From: Stentor coeruleus
Lineage: Eukaryota > Ciliophora > Heterotrichea > Heterotrichida > Stentoridae
DNA: 64,000 bases
Direction of reading: 5' to 3'
Assembly (NCBI GenBank): GCA_001970955.1
Contig: MPUH01000116.1
Coordinates: forward strand, 38,222-102,221
Below the pieces are notes generated by a model. That model was given only the letters and a program-made list of their open reading frames with translations. It was not told where the DNA came from and ran no database searches. This document shows, in pieces, positions 11,401 through 21,261 of the stretch (position 1 is its first letter; each line of letters starts with the position of its first letter). A program made the position numbers and the translations under genes.

Positions 11401-12144
11401 AGTCAAAATCTGTTTTTAGTTCAGAATTGGAGAGATATTCAAAATGATATGTTTTTGAAGTTGATAAGTTGTAGATATAAAAATCGCAAATGCTTAACAA
11501 ATTCTTACAAGATATGGCAATAAGGTTGTTTTCGCAAAAGTTTATCCCTAGAGATGAAGTATATCCTTGGGATATTTTGTAGTGTGTCTCTTGTGAAAAT
11601 GATATATCAAGCTTTATCCAAGTATTAGTTTTTATGTATTTAGATAATCAATCATAACCCCTGAAATTTGATATCCAACTATAACAAAATACTCTGAACT
11701 ATTATTAACAAAATAATTATGGGCAAAATTGATCATAGGTGGAGGTGAATATTCTGTTTTTTTCTCTTTCCACATTCTATATTCAACATTAAAACACCAT
11801 AAATCATTAAGCAAATATAATTCTGAGATTCCTCCATATATGCAAAATTCATCTTCTTCATCGTAATAAAAACCTCCAGCATTGCTTCGGCTTTCTAAAT
11901 AAATTTTACGTGGACTTTGAGAATTCGGGTATATTATATTCCAATGAAGTAAAGTTAAATCATAAACCCAAAGATCATCTAAGTCAATTGTTGATTTCCC
12001 ACCGAAGACATAAAATAGATTATTTTTAGAGGAAAAAACTATTGAAGCAGATTCTCTTGGAGTAGGTCCTATACCTCCAGAAATAATATCTTGTGTGATT
12101 TCAATTGCAAAAGACAAGGCAAAAAACAAAATCACTAAGGTCAT
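8449..12144 (-). CDS. Large kelch-repeat, cysteine-rich membrane protein (frame broken)
   Basis: Read from ATG 12142-12144, the N-terminus is a signal peptide (VILFFALSFA) followed by kelch repeats (pattern ...VFGG...DDLWVYDL...W; FGGKGKDVLYNDIWKYD; IWGGEDENGFNNDMNVYN; YIYGGIDVNGVLGDFWQF). Next comes a block rich in Cys-x2-Cys, of the ephrin-receptor-like/GCC2 type (CPPGTYSEG, CIKCPKGCYNP, CPPNHYCPAG), then hydrophobic segments (WLSLLQFLGIGIIIFILIAAF; one near FTIILFGSGLIIFVSV; a last one near FGTLSGLVGIIGILM) and a basic cytoplasmic tail. It is probably a cell-surface protein. Two assembly overlaps (n at 11066 and 11317) interrupt it artificially. Separately, around 11636-11650 the kelch frame continues only after a one-base shift (MIDYLNT then YIKTNTW), with no 15/16-nt intron available. 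That is either a sequencing indel or a disabling mutation. Confidence 0.75.
10899..11234. repeat. Unmerged contig overlap at n 11066
   Basis: Bases 10899-11065 recur as 11068-11234 (167 nt) with two differences, both C in the left copy and T in the right copy on the plus strand. These change G to E and E to K in the encoded kelch protein. It abuts the n, so it is an assembly artefact, possibly joining two haplotypes. Confidence 0.9.
11234..11400. repeat. Unmerged contig overlap at n 11317
   Basis: Bases 11234-11316 are repeated exactly as 11318-11400 (83 nt) across a single n inside the kelch gene. Confidence 0.95.
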
Positions 12145-13722
12145 TTTTTTATATATTTCAAAAGATTGAATAAATATTGGGTGATATCATTCAAAAAATA
12201 GAGAAATTGGGAATTTTGTTTATGCTTAGGTTATCGGATTAAAAAATAGAATTATTAAGCTAAAGTTGCTAACTTTAACTATGTCTTATCTTTAAAAAAG
12301 GAAAGAGATAAACTCTTATATTTATTCAAAGGATAAATTCAAAAATTTTTCTTTATATAATAATGCATTTTATAAAAAGTTGTTAAAGAACATATGAGTT
12401 ATGACCAAAAACTTTTTTATTATATCTTTAGACTAGGCTTCATCATTTTTTAAAAATTTAATCAGCCACTTAGCAATTTGTAAATTCGTATAACTATTTT
12501 GATTAGATTGATAAAACTAAACTTGGATATCTATTACATGACATAGTTATATAAAAAACTAAAATACACTTAAATATTTTTAAATACACACAAATATATT
12601 ATAATTTATAAACTATCTTACTTCCTGTATTTTTTTTTTTACTATACTTTTAACAAGAGATATATTAATGAAATTATAAAACTTATATGATGATAGCATT
12701 TAATAAACTATAATTTTGGATAAAATCATTATTGTTTTGATACAGAAATATAAATACCAATGCATTCTTCCTCAAATTTCTGTAGTCATAATGATATTTA
12801 TCCTAAATACAAATTTATAATATTCTTTTTCTAACCTTTTTTTGTTTAATAGAACGATTTATATATAGTTTATGAAGATTTAAAAAATACTCCTGGGCTT
12901 AGTTTGTAAATCAATTCTCTTTTTCCAAGCATACCTTATATCTAAAAAACAGAACAGACTAAAAGATTTTCGAAAAAATAATCAAATTTGAATATCTGTT
13001 TTAAGGTTAATCATTTTAATTCAAATAACTCCTATTTTTCCATGCATATTTTATATAGTTTTTGTGTATATATTTTGGTGTTCGCGCCATTTCCTAATTA
13101 TGGCCAGCCTTAAAAATTATCAAAAAAATCAATTTAATAATCATCTCTATATAAGGAGAGCGAATTTACATGCATAAATTTTCCTAAAATCTTAATTTTT
13201 ACCTTTTCATTCTCTTCTATGTGTATCATCTTTTGAATAAACTTATTGTATTTATAACTCTCTTACATCAAATTAAGATTAAATTACATGTAAAATCATC
13301 TTAGCCGAAATCAATCAATCTAAATCAGTCTATTAAATTTCCTAGCCTATAAAAAATCTCCTAATTAACTGTGGCCTGTTTTTTTATCTGCATTCAAACT
13401 ACAAAAATATTAAATCCATTATAAACTTAACTTAATTCAAAGCTCATCAAGCTACTTCTATAATAAACTCTCTAACTTCATTCAATAATCTTAATTTTGT
13501 TCATAGGAATATCAATTCCAATATTAAAAACTGTTGCCTAGAACTATAAAATACTCCCATTATCTAAAACACTAAATTCTGAACCATATAAATATATTAT
13601 CAACACCAAGATCTCAAACAAAATCATCTATAAAAGTAAATAAACAAAAAAATTAGATTTCCGCTGTATATTTATAAGCAAATTTCGACCTTAATTAATT
13701 AGGTGAAATAATTAGTTATAAA
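12145..13722. other. Intergenic, divergent promoters
   Basis: About 1.6 kb between the divergent kelch and methyltransferase genes. AT-rich, no coding frame. From about 13200 the plus strand becomes markedly C-rich and G-poor up to the methyltransferase ATG. No RNA gene or transposon end recognised. Confidence 0.5.
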
Positions 13723-14562
13723 ATGCTAATAGATGATTCATATCGCTTTGATTTTTTTGACTCAGAAGAACAGGATAAGCTCATAAGTGAAGATTTTTGC
13801 GAAATTTATACAGTGTTCAAATACATTAGCACAGGATTACACTACAATTCAAATTGTTTACGTGGACTTAAAATTCTTGACATTGGCTGTGGGTCAGGGG
13901 AAAACTGCAGCCTAGCCTTAAGTCATGGAGCTGAATTTGTTGCAGGGATAGATTTATCTGCTAGTGTTATCCAAGCAGCACAAAATAATTTCTCCAAAGC
14001 TAGCATTGACCAATCTCGTTTCTATTTTGCAAAAGCTAACATTTTTTCTATGCAAAGCGTTGAATTTAATCTTCCTGTCTCCACTTTTGAAAATTTTTTT
14101 GACCGAGTTATGAGCTGTTGGACAATTTCTCAAGCTAAAAGCCTTAATGATGTTAGAGAATTATTATACCTTTCAAGACGTTATATTAAACCTGGAGGAG
14201 ATATTTTAATACTTATAGTCAACCCATTAATAATTGCGAATTTTCCAGCTGTAAAAGAACTTCCTAAAATCCAGAATTTCCGTTTGGTTGATGTTGTAGA
14301 AGATGATGATCATTCTAAGTTAAAATCTCATATTTTACACCCTTTTACAGAAGAGGTATTAATGGAAGTTAATCATAACATTTATACTATAGAGCAAATA
14401 AAAGACATTATTCATGAATTAGGCTTGCAATGTAAGCATTCGGGGAATTTGGAACTGATTCAAAGAGATGAGTTGGCAAGATATCCTTTTGAGATGATAT
14501 CAAAAGAGCTGAGTAGAGATGTGACTTTAGGATATTTCCTGCATCTTAAAAAGCCTAAATAA
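13723..14562 (+). CDS. Class I SAM-dependent methyltransferase
   Basis: 279 residues from ATG 13723. A Rossmann-type methyltransferase fold is shown by motif I ILDIGCGSG at residues 51-59, an acidic post-I residue in AGIDLSASVI (binds the SAM ribose), and post-motif sequences FDRVMSCWTISQA and YIKPGGDILILI that match the generic type 11/12 methyltransferases. The substrate cannot be told from sequence: small molecule, lipid or protein are all possible. No signal peptide or membrane segment; probably cytosolic. Stands alone on the plus strand between the kelch gene and the secreted cysteine-rich gene. Confidence 0.85.
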   Translation: MLIDDSYRFDFFDSEEQDKLISEDFCEIYTVFKYISTGLHYNSNCLRGLKILDIGCGSGENCSLALSHGAEFVAGIDLSASVIQAAQNNFSKASIDQSRFYFAKANIFSMQSVEFNLPVSTFENFFDRVMSCWTISQAKSLNDVRELLYLSRRYIKPGGDILILIVNPLIIANFPAVKELPKIQNFRLVDVVEDDDHSKLKSHILHPFTEEVLMEVNHNIYTIEQIKDIIHELGLQCKHSGNLELIQRDELARYPFEMISKELSRDVTLGYFLHLKKPK

Positions 14563-15398
14563 TTATTATAATATTTTTATCAGTTAAGATAAGGATTTAT
14601 ATGATAATGAAAGGTTTAATGAAATATGATAAGGATATGAGGAGAATATAAGAAATACGTAAAAAAATTGAGATAAATTGTAGGAAAAGATTTAGGTTAA
14701 AATAAGGAAAGAATACTGTTAAGAAGAAATCTGGTGTTTTTTACTTGATATGGTTTGATTTCCCTATTTCTTATAACCTAAGTATTCATATACCCATTTT
14801 CAGTAAAATTATAAAAATTAGTATATTTACATATTCTAACTATTTACTTTATATGTGTCCAAATACTTGATATAAATTTTTTATCTTTTATATTGTCCAT
14901 TCTAACTTCCCATTTCAAATTTGATAATAGGGATTTTTTATAAATTGTCCCAACTTTAGCATTGGCATCATGCATGTCTAGATTATTTTTGATCCATGGC
15001 CTAAAAAGTTCTAGTCTTATTTTCATTAGAACGATAATTTTATAACTAAATAATATCAAGATTATTCTAGATTTTTTCTATATAAAATTCAACTTGTTAG
15101 AAAATTTTATGATCTTTTCATCACTTTTGGGAATCTAATTTTACTAATGAAAGCTAGAATTTTATTTGAGGCTATGAAGTTATTGTGAAGTAAAAAGGCA
15201 CTTGCAGGTAATCATAAAGTTTTCATTTATTTAATTAGATATGAAGGATTATGAATTAGAAATATTTTTTTGCTTTGATAACAAGAATTAGGATTAAGCT
15301 TTATACAAGCTATTATTTACAACTAGCCCAATTCACTAAAAGCCTATCATAAGCTTATAAAATCCTAATTCCTATCCAAAAAATAAAATTAATCTCTC
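14563..15398. other. Intergenic between convergent genes
   Basis: The half next to the methyltransferase stop is G-rich and C-poor on plus (14570-14740); the half next to the minus-strand gene (15300-15398) is C-rich. A 71-codon minus frame at 14844-15059 contains a protein-like stretch but has no recognisable domain and is not called. Confidence 0.5.
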
Positions 15399-16463
15399 TT
15401 ATAAAATAATAACTAAGTACAAAACAGCTAAAACTTGATATCCTAACCCTGCACCAGTAATATTCCTCGAAGCCATTATTTCTTCATACCACCAAAAATC
15501 GTTTGTAAGTGTTTCCTTAACACATTCTTGATTTTCTTGTATAGATGAGTAATTGAAAACATAAAAAGTGTAATACCAAAACACTTCACTATAACTAAAA
15601 TACGTATTTATACAAGGATAAGAAAGTCCTCTTACCGAATTGCACTTTGTAATATTTTCCGAGTTCATCCATAAAGATAATATCGCTAAAAATTTCTGAT
15701 AAGGTGCATCACCAGGGAAAAGCCCACATACACCATAAGGATTTTCACTTAAAGTACATCTACAACTACTTTTATAATAACTTCCAACCCTAGAATCTAC
15801 AATACTTAAACAATCATCATCACTTGAACATTTAGTTGGGAATATATTAATTGAAGTCACACTACTTGCACAAACATAATTTGAACCTCTTAAAGTGCAT
15901 AAAAGATACTTACACATATAATTGATTCCATTGTAACATTCATTTATTATAGTTCCTTCAAGTAAAGATAATGATGGTCTGCAGAATGATGTTTCAGGAA
16001 GTCCTGTGAAATTACAATATGACATACTTGAACAAGCTGAACTGGTTTTACATCCACTTTTACCTGGGGGAATAAGTGGAAGGCAAGTTGTTGAAGAGCT
16101 GGTTGTAGTTGAAGCACAGTAAAGACCAGGATTACAATCAAGTGTATGAATACAAGGGTTATTTTGACTTGCTCCTTGACATGTATTATTAGCAGCACAT
16201 TTTCCTGATGCGCAATCATTATTGGTAATACAAGGTTCACCTGGATAATGAGACTTTTCAGGATATGATTGGCATGATAAGGATTGCATAGGATTTGAGT
16301 AATTAAATGGACAATAACTATCAGATGAACATGATTGGATAATACTGGTGTTATTTGAAGAAGAATAGGATAAGCAAGTGTTTTTAGGTAAGCTACCACA
16401 TTGGTAAGATACACAGTTTTGAGAGATCACTGATGGGATAAATAATAGAGATAGAAAATACAT
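15399..16463 (-). CDS. Secreted/GPI-type cysteine-rich surface protein
   Basis: Start chosen at the ATG 16461-16463: the frame extends 9 codons further to a TTG, but the ATG gives a compact signal peptide (MYFLSLLFIPSVIS, then Q-N-C). The mature protein of about 340 residues has very many cysteines in short Cys-x4-8-Cys spacing (CITNNDCASGKC, CIHTLDCNPGLYC, CKTSSACSSMSYC), a dickkopf/EGF-like knot style, plus many N-x-S/T sites. The C-terminus is a hydrophobic tail (YQVLAVLYLVIIL) ending at the stop without basic residues, typical of a GPI-attachment signal. Probably a cell-surface or extracellular protein; ligand unknown. Such proteins are abundant in ciliates. Confidence 0.75.
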   Translation of the reverse strand: MYFLSLLFIPSVISQNCVSYQCGSLPKNTCLSYSSSNNTSIIQSCSSDSYCPFNYSNPMQSLSCQSYPEKSHYPGEPCITNNDCASGKCAANNTCQGASQNNPCIHTLDCNPGLYCASTTTSSSTTCLPLIPPGKSGCKTSSACSSMSYCNFTGLPETSFCRPSLSLLEGTIINECYNGINYMCKYLLCTLRGSNYVCASSVTSINIFPTKCSSDDDCLSIVDSRVGSYYKSSCRCTLSENPYGVCGLFPGDAPYQKFLAILSLWMNSENITKCNSVRGLSYPCINTYFSYSEVFWYYTFYVFNYSSIQENQECVKETLTNDFWWYEEIMASRNITGAGLGYQVLAVLYLVIIL

Positions 16464-16822
16464 TATTAGGAGAAATGTTGAAAATTTCAAGATGAGGTTG
16501 AGGATTGGGTGTGAATGAGAAGATATGATGGGAAAATAATGGAAGATCGATTTATTATGAGATTTGATTAGAGTAGTGATGAGTTTTGATATGGGTTAGT
16601 ATTAATGAAATGTTGAGTTTTTTAGTTTTTGTAAAGAGGCTCAACTTTAAATGGGATAGGAAGATAAGGGTTGGTGATATGAAAACAGTTATGAGTTTTT
16701 ATGATATGTGAGACTGAGGTTTGAAGACTCTAACAATAAAAATATAATCATCATATACTTTATTAAAAACTGCATATATTCTTCACTCTTAAATATTTTC
16801 TTATAAAAACCTTATTATCTAA

Positions 16823-17107
16823 TCCAAAATTAACATCAAATACCAAATAAACTCAAAAAAAACTTTATAAGCCAAGTATTNTCCAAAATTAGCATCAAAT
16901 GCAAAATAAACTCAAAATTTTTTTTATAAACCAAGTATTTTCCAAAATAGTGGCATCCTAAAAATAAAAATTTCTTATATATAACCTACATTCANCCAAA
17001 ATTAACATCAAATACCAAATAAACTCAAAAAAAACTTTATAAGCCAAGTATTTTCCAAAATAGTGGCATCCTAAAAATAAAAATTTCTTATATATAACCT
17101 ACATTCA
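16823..17107 (+). repeat. Repeated flanks at n 16881 and 16995; two diverged versions
   Basis: A 58-nt segment (16823-16880) recurs at 16882-16939 with several substitutions, and the original version returns at 16996 onward; 16883-16994 and 16996-17107 correspond over 112 nt. Unlike the other joins, the copies are clearly non-identical, suggesting a diverged tandem repeat or two alleles that the assembler could not resolve. Confidence 0.85.
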
Positions 17108-17211
17108 CCTTCTCCATTTTCTTTAAATTAATAATCCAACTTGAATTTTCATCAGTAANACCTTCTCCATTTTCTTTAAATTAATAATCCAACTTGAATT
17201 TTCATCAGTAA
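17107..17211. repeat. Unmerged contig overlap at n 17159
   Basis: Bases 17107-17158 are repeated exactly as 17160-17211 (52 nt), just upstream of the channel gene. Confidence 0.95.
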
Positions 17212-17258
17212 AAATTCCATTGCAACATCCATACTCCAAAACTAAGATAAAAAAAAAT

Positions 17259-19610
17259 ATGATATCTGATCCTGGTAATACACTGCCAAGAACAGTGACA
17301 ATAGAAATCTCCAACACAGTCTTTGATGTATTTCGTGGGCAAAAGCATTGGAAAAAACTACGTGTTTTCGCTATAAGTCTTGGGATGTTTCTAAAAGTAA
17401 GGAAACAAATCTATACATACGGTGTAACCCCTCTTGAAAAACTACGTAACCCAACATACTCTATGAAACACAATTCCAAAAACCTTCCTGATTATTTTCT
17501 ATTTTACCCTGATAGTTTTTATATGAAAATTTGGTATATTGGAATTTTTATTTTCCTTATATACACAGCCATCTTCATGCCAATTCATTTTTGCTTTCAG
17601 ACAGTGAATGACCCTTCATGGCTTATTATCAATACTATCATTGACTTGTTTTTCATTTTGGATGTTTTTGTTAATTTCAATACTTCCTATTATGAAATTA
17701 CAGGGAAATTGATAACGAATAGGAAAAAAATATCAGTTAATTATTTAAAAACTTGGTTTACTGTTGATTTAATATCTAGTTTTCCTATACAATTATTAGA
17801 GGATTCAGGAGTGACAAGTTCAAATCATTATTTAAGGCTTATAAGGTTTAATAGAGTTTATAGGCTTTTTTCTTTGTTTAAGCTTTTGAGGTTTATGAAG
17901 ACTTCTTATCATACGAAAAAGTTCTTGTCTTTGAAAATTTATAGTGAAGTTTCGATTAAGTTTTTGAATTTCTTTTTGGCTACTTGTGTGCTTATACATA
18001 TACTTGGGTGTATTTGGATTATGATTTCTACATTGGATTTGCGCTATACTGTGAATTGGTATGTTAGAATGAATATGCAAGAAAAGGATATGGCTGTTGT
18101 TTATTTGTATGCAATTTATTATGTATTCACAACACTTACCACAATAGGCTATGGTGATATAGTTCCTATAACAATACCAGAAAAAATTTTTGCTGTAATG
18201 CTAATGGGTTTTGGCATAGGTTTTTACTCTCTTCTAATCGGCAATCTAAATACTTTATTTACATCGCTAGATGAAAGAAAAAGAATATTAACATCAAAAC
18301 TAAACTATTGTCAAGAATTTGCCAAAGCCACATCTTTAAGTGATATTCTCTATTTTAAAATAAAAGATCATATTGAACTCAATGCTGATAAGCTTTACTA
18401 CGATGTCGCCCATTTAGAACTCTTAAAAGACATTCCGTTTTCCTTAAGGGAAAAACTCTCGATTCATTTATATAAAACATTTGTCAAAAACATATATTTT
18501 TTCCAAAATAGATCTTATGCATTTTTAAACGCAGTTGTCCCAAAACTAAAAAGATTCTGCTACAACTTTAATGATGTTATATACTCTAAAGATGAAGAAT
18601 CAGAAGAAATATTCTTCATAAACAAAGGTCGGGCGAATTTTAAAGCTGAAAATAATCTTGTTTTCCGGACATATACCCAAGGATCCTACTTTGGGGAAAT
18701 TGAAGTTATAGAAAACCGCCCACGTGAAAGCACAGTTATATCTGCATCAATAGAATTTGAAGTCTTAACATTAATAAAATCTGATTGTCTGACTATTTTT
18801 GACTGTTTCCCTGAAATATTTTCTGAAATCAAAAACACAGCTAACATTCGTAAAGAAATCCACACCCAATCAAAACTTAAAGTCCAATCTTTACGTAAAA
18901 ACGACATTGAAAATGATTCCTTAGTAAGTGATTTTTCAGATTCATCTGAAGGTTCAAGTATTTTTAATAGATCAAACGATAAGATTAAATGTGAACTTTT
19001 AAGAAAAGATACTGGGATTATGATAAGTGTTCAGCATGATACATTCCAGAAAAGAAAAAATAGAGCTTTATGGTCATGTGCTGTAGAAGGTCATCCTAAA
19101 GGGAAAATATATAAAAAAGCTAAGACTATGAAAGCTGATTTGGATTTTAATAGGGATCATGCTGCAACACCACAGCCAACTCAAACTTTTAGATATTCAA
19201 GGGGAAATAATAGAGAAATGCATAATTCTTGTTTTACATTGGTTACTACAAAAGTTAAAACTAAACAAGCTGTAGATATTTTATATAGAATTATTATAAA
19301 ATATCATTTTAAAGATTTCAAGTACAGAAAGGAAGGAAAAAAACTTAGTGATTGTGGGGTTAAAAAAACCCCTAGGACTAAAGTTAAAGCTGACTGGGTT
19401 TATGATAATGATTACTTGAAAAAAATACTTAGTTCGGGTTATAATGAGAGACAAGATTTGATAAAGAATTCGAGGATTTTTTTTGATAATACAATAAATA
19501 TAGAGTACAACATTGAGAATACAAAAGATGTTATATATTCTTTGACTTCTAGTCAGCTTTATTTGCAAGATGCTTTAAGAAGTTTAGAGACTAAAATTAA
19601 TAAATGCTAA
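17259..19610 (+). CDS. Voltage-gated K+ channel with cyclic-nucleotide-binding domain (EAG/HCN/CNG superfamily)
   Basis: 783 residues from ATG 17259; the frame is open 13 codons upstream only to a TTG. Six-transmembrane core: S1 begins near residue 100 (WYIGIFIFLIYTAIF), and S4 carries regularly spaced arginines (RLIRFNRVYRLF...LLRF). The pore helix and filter TTLTTIGYGD (TIGYGD at 295-300) have the K+-selective GYGD form. A C-linker is followed by a cyclic-nucleotide-binding fold, with the phosphate-binding cassette near residue 478 (SYFGEIEVIENRPRESTV), retaining the arginine but with Glu where HCN/CNG channels have Thr. The long polar C-terminus is unconserved. Known role of the family: plasma-membrane or ciliary K+ permeability setting excitability. 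Whether it binds cAMP or cGMP is uncertain. Convergent with TFIP11 (125 bases). Confidence 0.9.
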   Translation: MISDPGNTLPRTVTIEISNTVFDVFRGQKHWKKLRVFAISLGMFLKVRKQIYTYGVTPLEKLRNPTYSMKHNSKNLPDYFLFYPDSFYMKIWYIGIFIFLIYTAIFMPIHFCFQTVNDPSWLIINTIIDLFFILDVFVNFNTSYYEITGKLITNRKKISVNYLKTWFTVDLISSFPIQLLEDSGVTSSNHYLRLIRFNRVYRLFSLFKLLRFMKTSYHTKKFLSLKIYSEVSIKFLNFFLATCVLIHILGCIWIMISTLDLRYTVNWYVRMNMQEKDMAVVYLYAIYYVFTTLTTIGYGDIVPITIPEKIFAVMLMGFGIGFYSLLIGNLNTLFTSLDERKRILTSKLNYCQEFAKATSLSDILYFKIKDHIELNADKLYYDVAHLELLKDIPFSLREKLSIHLYKTFVKNIYFFQNRSYAFLNAVVPKLKRFCYNFNDVIYSKDEESEEIFFINKGRANFKAENNLVFRTYTQGSYFGEIEVIENRPRESTVISASIEFEVLTLIKSDCLTIFDCFPEIFSEIKNTANIRKEIHTQSKLKVQSLRKNDIENDSLVSDFSDSSEGSSIFNRSNDKIKCELLRKDTGIMISVQHDTFQKRKNRALWSCAVEGHPKGKIYKKAKTMKADLDFNRDHAATPQPTQTFRYSRGNNREMHNSCFTLVTTKVKTKQAVDILYRIIIKYHFKDFKYRKEGKKLSDCGVKKTPRTKVKADWVYDNDYLKKILSSGYNERQDLIKNSRIFFDNTINIEYNIENTKDVIYSLTSSQLYLQDALRSLETKINKC

Positions 19611-19735
19611 TTGTATAAGTATATGATGAATTATATAATAAATTTTATGTGATAAGTATTTATAATATAATAACAGTAATATGTTTTTTATATTTATTTC
19701 ACAGCCTAAATCCATAATTAAAAAACAAAAAATTA

Positions 19736-21184
19736 TTATATTTCTAACACAATAACTTCACTTGGTATCACTTTCTTCCAACAATCAACCCAATTAACCA
19801 CAGTATCCATATTACAATTATTTTCAAGCATACTCTCAAGGGCTTTTTTCCATCTTGGGTAAAATATTTTTTCAAACCCTTTAGTCAAATGATCAAAAGG
19901 TATCAACCCAACCCATATCAGCACATGTTTTATATTCTTAATACATTCAACATCTTTATTAATTTTCATTTCCTGTAAAAAATATAACAATTTAGGTAAT
20001 ATATGCATAACCATAATATCATTCCATTCTTTACCAAAAATAGGTTTCCAAGGGCTTAAAACAATTTTTGCCGATGAGTCTTTTGGGTTCCAGTTTTGCA
20101 AAACTCCTATAAATTTATTTATAATTTTCGGGTACAAAGATGTTAGATTTATCAATACAAGCCAAGGATGTATCCAAGTATGAATAGTTATATGATCTTT
20201 TATTGGATTCCACAAATCTATTTCTAAACTCAGTCTTGCTATTATTATTTTCTGAATTTCATCCCAAGTTTCAGTTGGTATATGCCCTTTCCATATTTCT
20301 AAAGCATCAATATTCTTCCCGATTTCCTTTTTAGGTTTCCATTTTTTATTGAAAAACTTTTTGACGGCTTCAACCCAAATATCGATAACTTCCTTTGGAT
20401 TCCCAATAATTTCCCATTGTTTAAGTTTTTCTAAACCTTTTAGAGGAGCTTTTTTAAAAACCCAATTTTTCCATATTTTTTTAAAATACTTTCTGAATAT
20501 TTTTATGGTATAGTTTTCATGAATAAACAGTTCATGGTAAAAATACGAACTTTTGTTTTGGATTTCTATAAAAGCTTTTAAAAGATCAGACCATGATTCA
20601 TTTGTTTTGGATAATATTTCAAGCATTTCAACTAATTCGAATTCTTTAACATCAAGCTCAGTAAGACCTTCTATAATCTGTTTTTCTTCATATTGTAATG
20701 AATATAAAGAGTTTTCAAGTACATTGATTTTGGTCATTAAAACTTTTGAAGCTGGAGGTTCATCTTCAGGTTCATCTGGATTGTTAGTTACCTTTGGTTC
20801 ATCATTTATCTTTTTGTCATACTTTGGTTTTTTATTAGATTTTATTTGTGGCTGAGTGAAATCTTCTTGTTTTTCTGGTTTGGAAAAACTTAATCCTTCA
20901 TTCTTCTTCCTCATATGCATCCCGAGTAAAGATGTTGTCCCTTGAGAGTTTTTCCCTAAACCCTCACCAACTTTATATCCATTTTTTTGTAACAGGGCGA
21001 AACCTTTGCCATAGGTTTGTTCAAGTTGACTTTCATCAAGCTGTTTAGCTGGTTTTTGAATATTTTTTTTAATAATTGTCGGCTTTTCATAAAAGACTCC
21101 ATAAAGTTGTTCTTCTTTAGTTAGCCTATGGCGTTTGTTTGGTATGTCTTCATCACTATCAAAAGGTATAAAATCTTCTTGCAT
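19736..21184 (-). CDS. TFIP11: Spliceosome disassembly factor TFIP11/Ntr1 (STIP), short form
   Basis: 482 residues from ATG 21182-21184. The N-terminus carries the family opening (QEDFIPFDSDEDIPNKR...EEQLYGVFYEK). A G-patch domain lies at about residues 54-95 (LEQTYGKGFALLQKNGYKVGEGLGKNSQG), which in this family activates the DEAH helicase Prp43/DHX15. The rest is the GCF-type helical domain with signature pieces WKGHIPTETWDEIQ, HPWLVLI, WKPIFGKEWNDIM and VNWVDCWKKVI. The role is release of excised intron and spliceosome disassembly in the nucleus, relevant in a genome with 15-nt introns. The family is usually about 800 residues; this one stops right after the conserved TVVNW-x-W block, lacking the usual C-terminal tail. 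No missed exon was found downstream. Confidence 0.88.
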   Translation of the reverse strand: MQEDFIPFDSDEDIPNKRHRLTKEEQLYGVFYEKPTIIKKNIQKPAKQLDESQLEQTYGKGFALLQKNGYKVGEGLGKNSQGTTSLLGMHMRKKNEGLSFSKPEKQEDFTQPQIKSNKKPKYDKKINDEPKVTNNPDEPEDEPPASKVLMTKINVLENSLYSLQYEEKQIIEGLTELDVKEFELVEMLEILSKTNESWSDLLKAFIEIQNKSSYFYHELFIHENYTIKIFRKYFKKIWKNWVFKKAPLKGLEKLKQWEIIGNPKEVIDIWVEAVKKFFNKKWKPKKEIGKNIDALEIWKGHIPTETWDEIQKIIIARLSLEIDLWNPIKDHITIHTWIHPWLVLINLTSLYPKIINKFIGVLQNWNPKDSSAKIVLSPWKPIFGKEWNDIMVMHILPKLLYFLQEMKINKDVECIKNIKHVLIWVGLIPFDHLTKGFEKIFYPRWKKALESMLENNCNMDTVVNWVDCWKKVIPSEVIVLEI

Positions 21185-21261
21185 TATTATTTATATTGAC
21201 AAGACAATATTTTAGTCATATTATATTCCCTATAGCCTTTTATTATAAATTATGCTAATTT

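Larger units (their letters stand above)
16464..17258. other. Divergent intergenic with three assembly joins
   Basis: Left half (16490-16740) is very G-rich on plus, right half (16780-17250) C-rich, as expected between divergent genes. The right half contains three n joins (16881, 16995, 17159) with repeated flanks. Confidence 0.7.

Noticed and set aside
14844-15059. 71-codon minus-strand frame with a protein-like phrase (LLSNLKWEVRMDNIKDKKF)
   Set aside because: Short, AT-rich, no recognisable domain, no conserved partner exon; could be chance.
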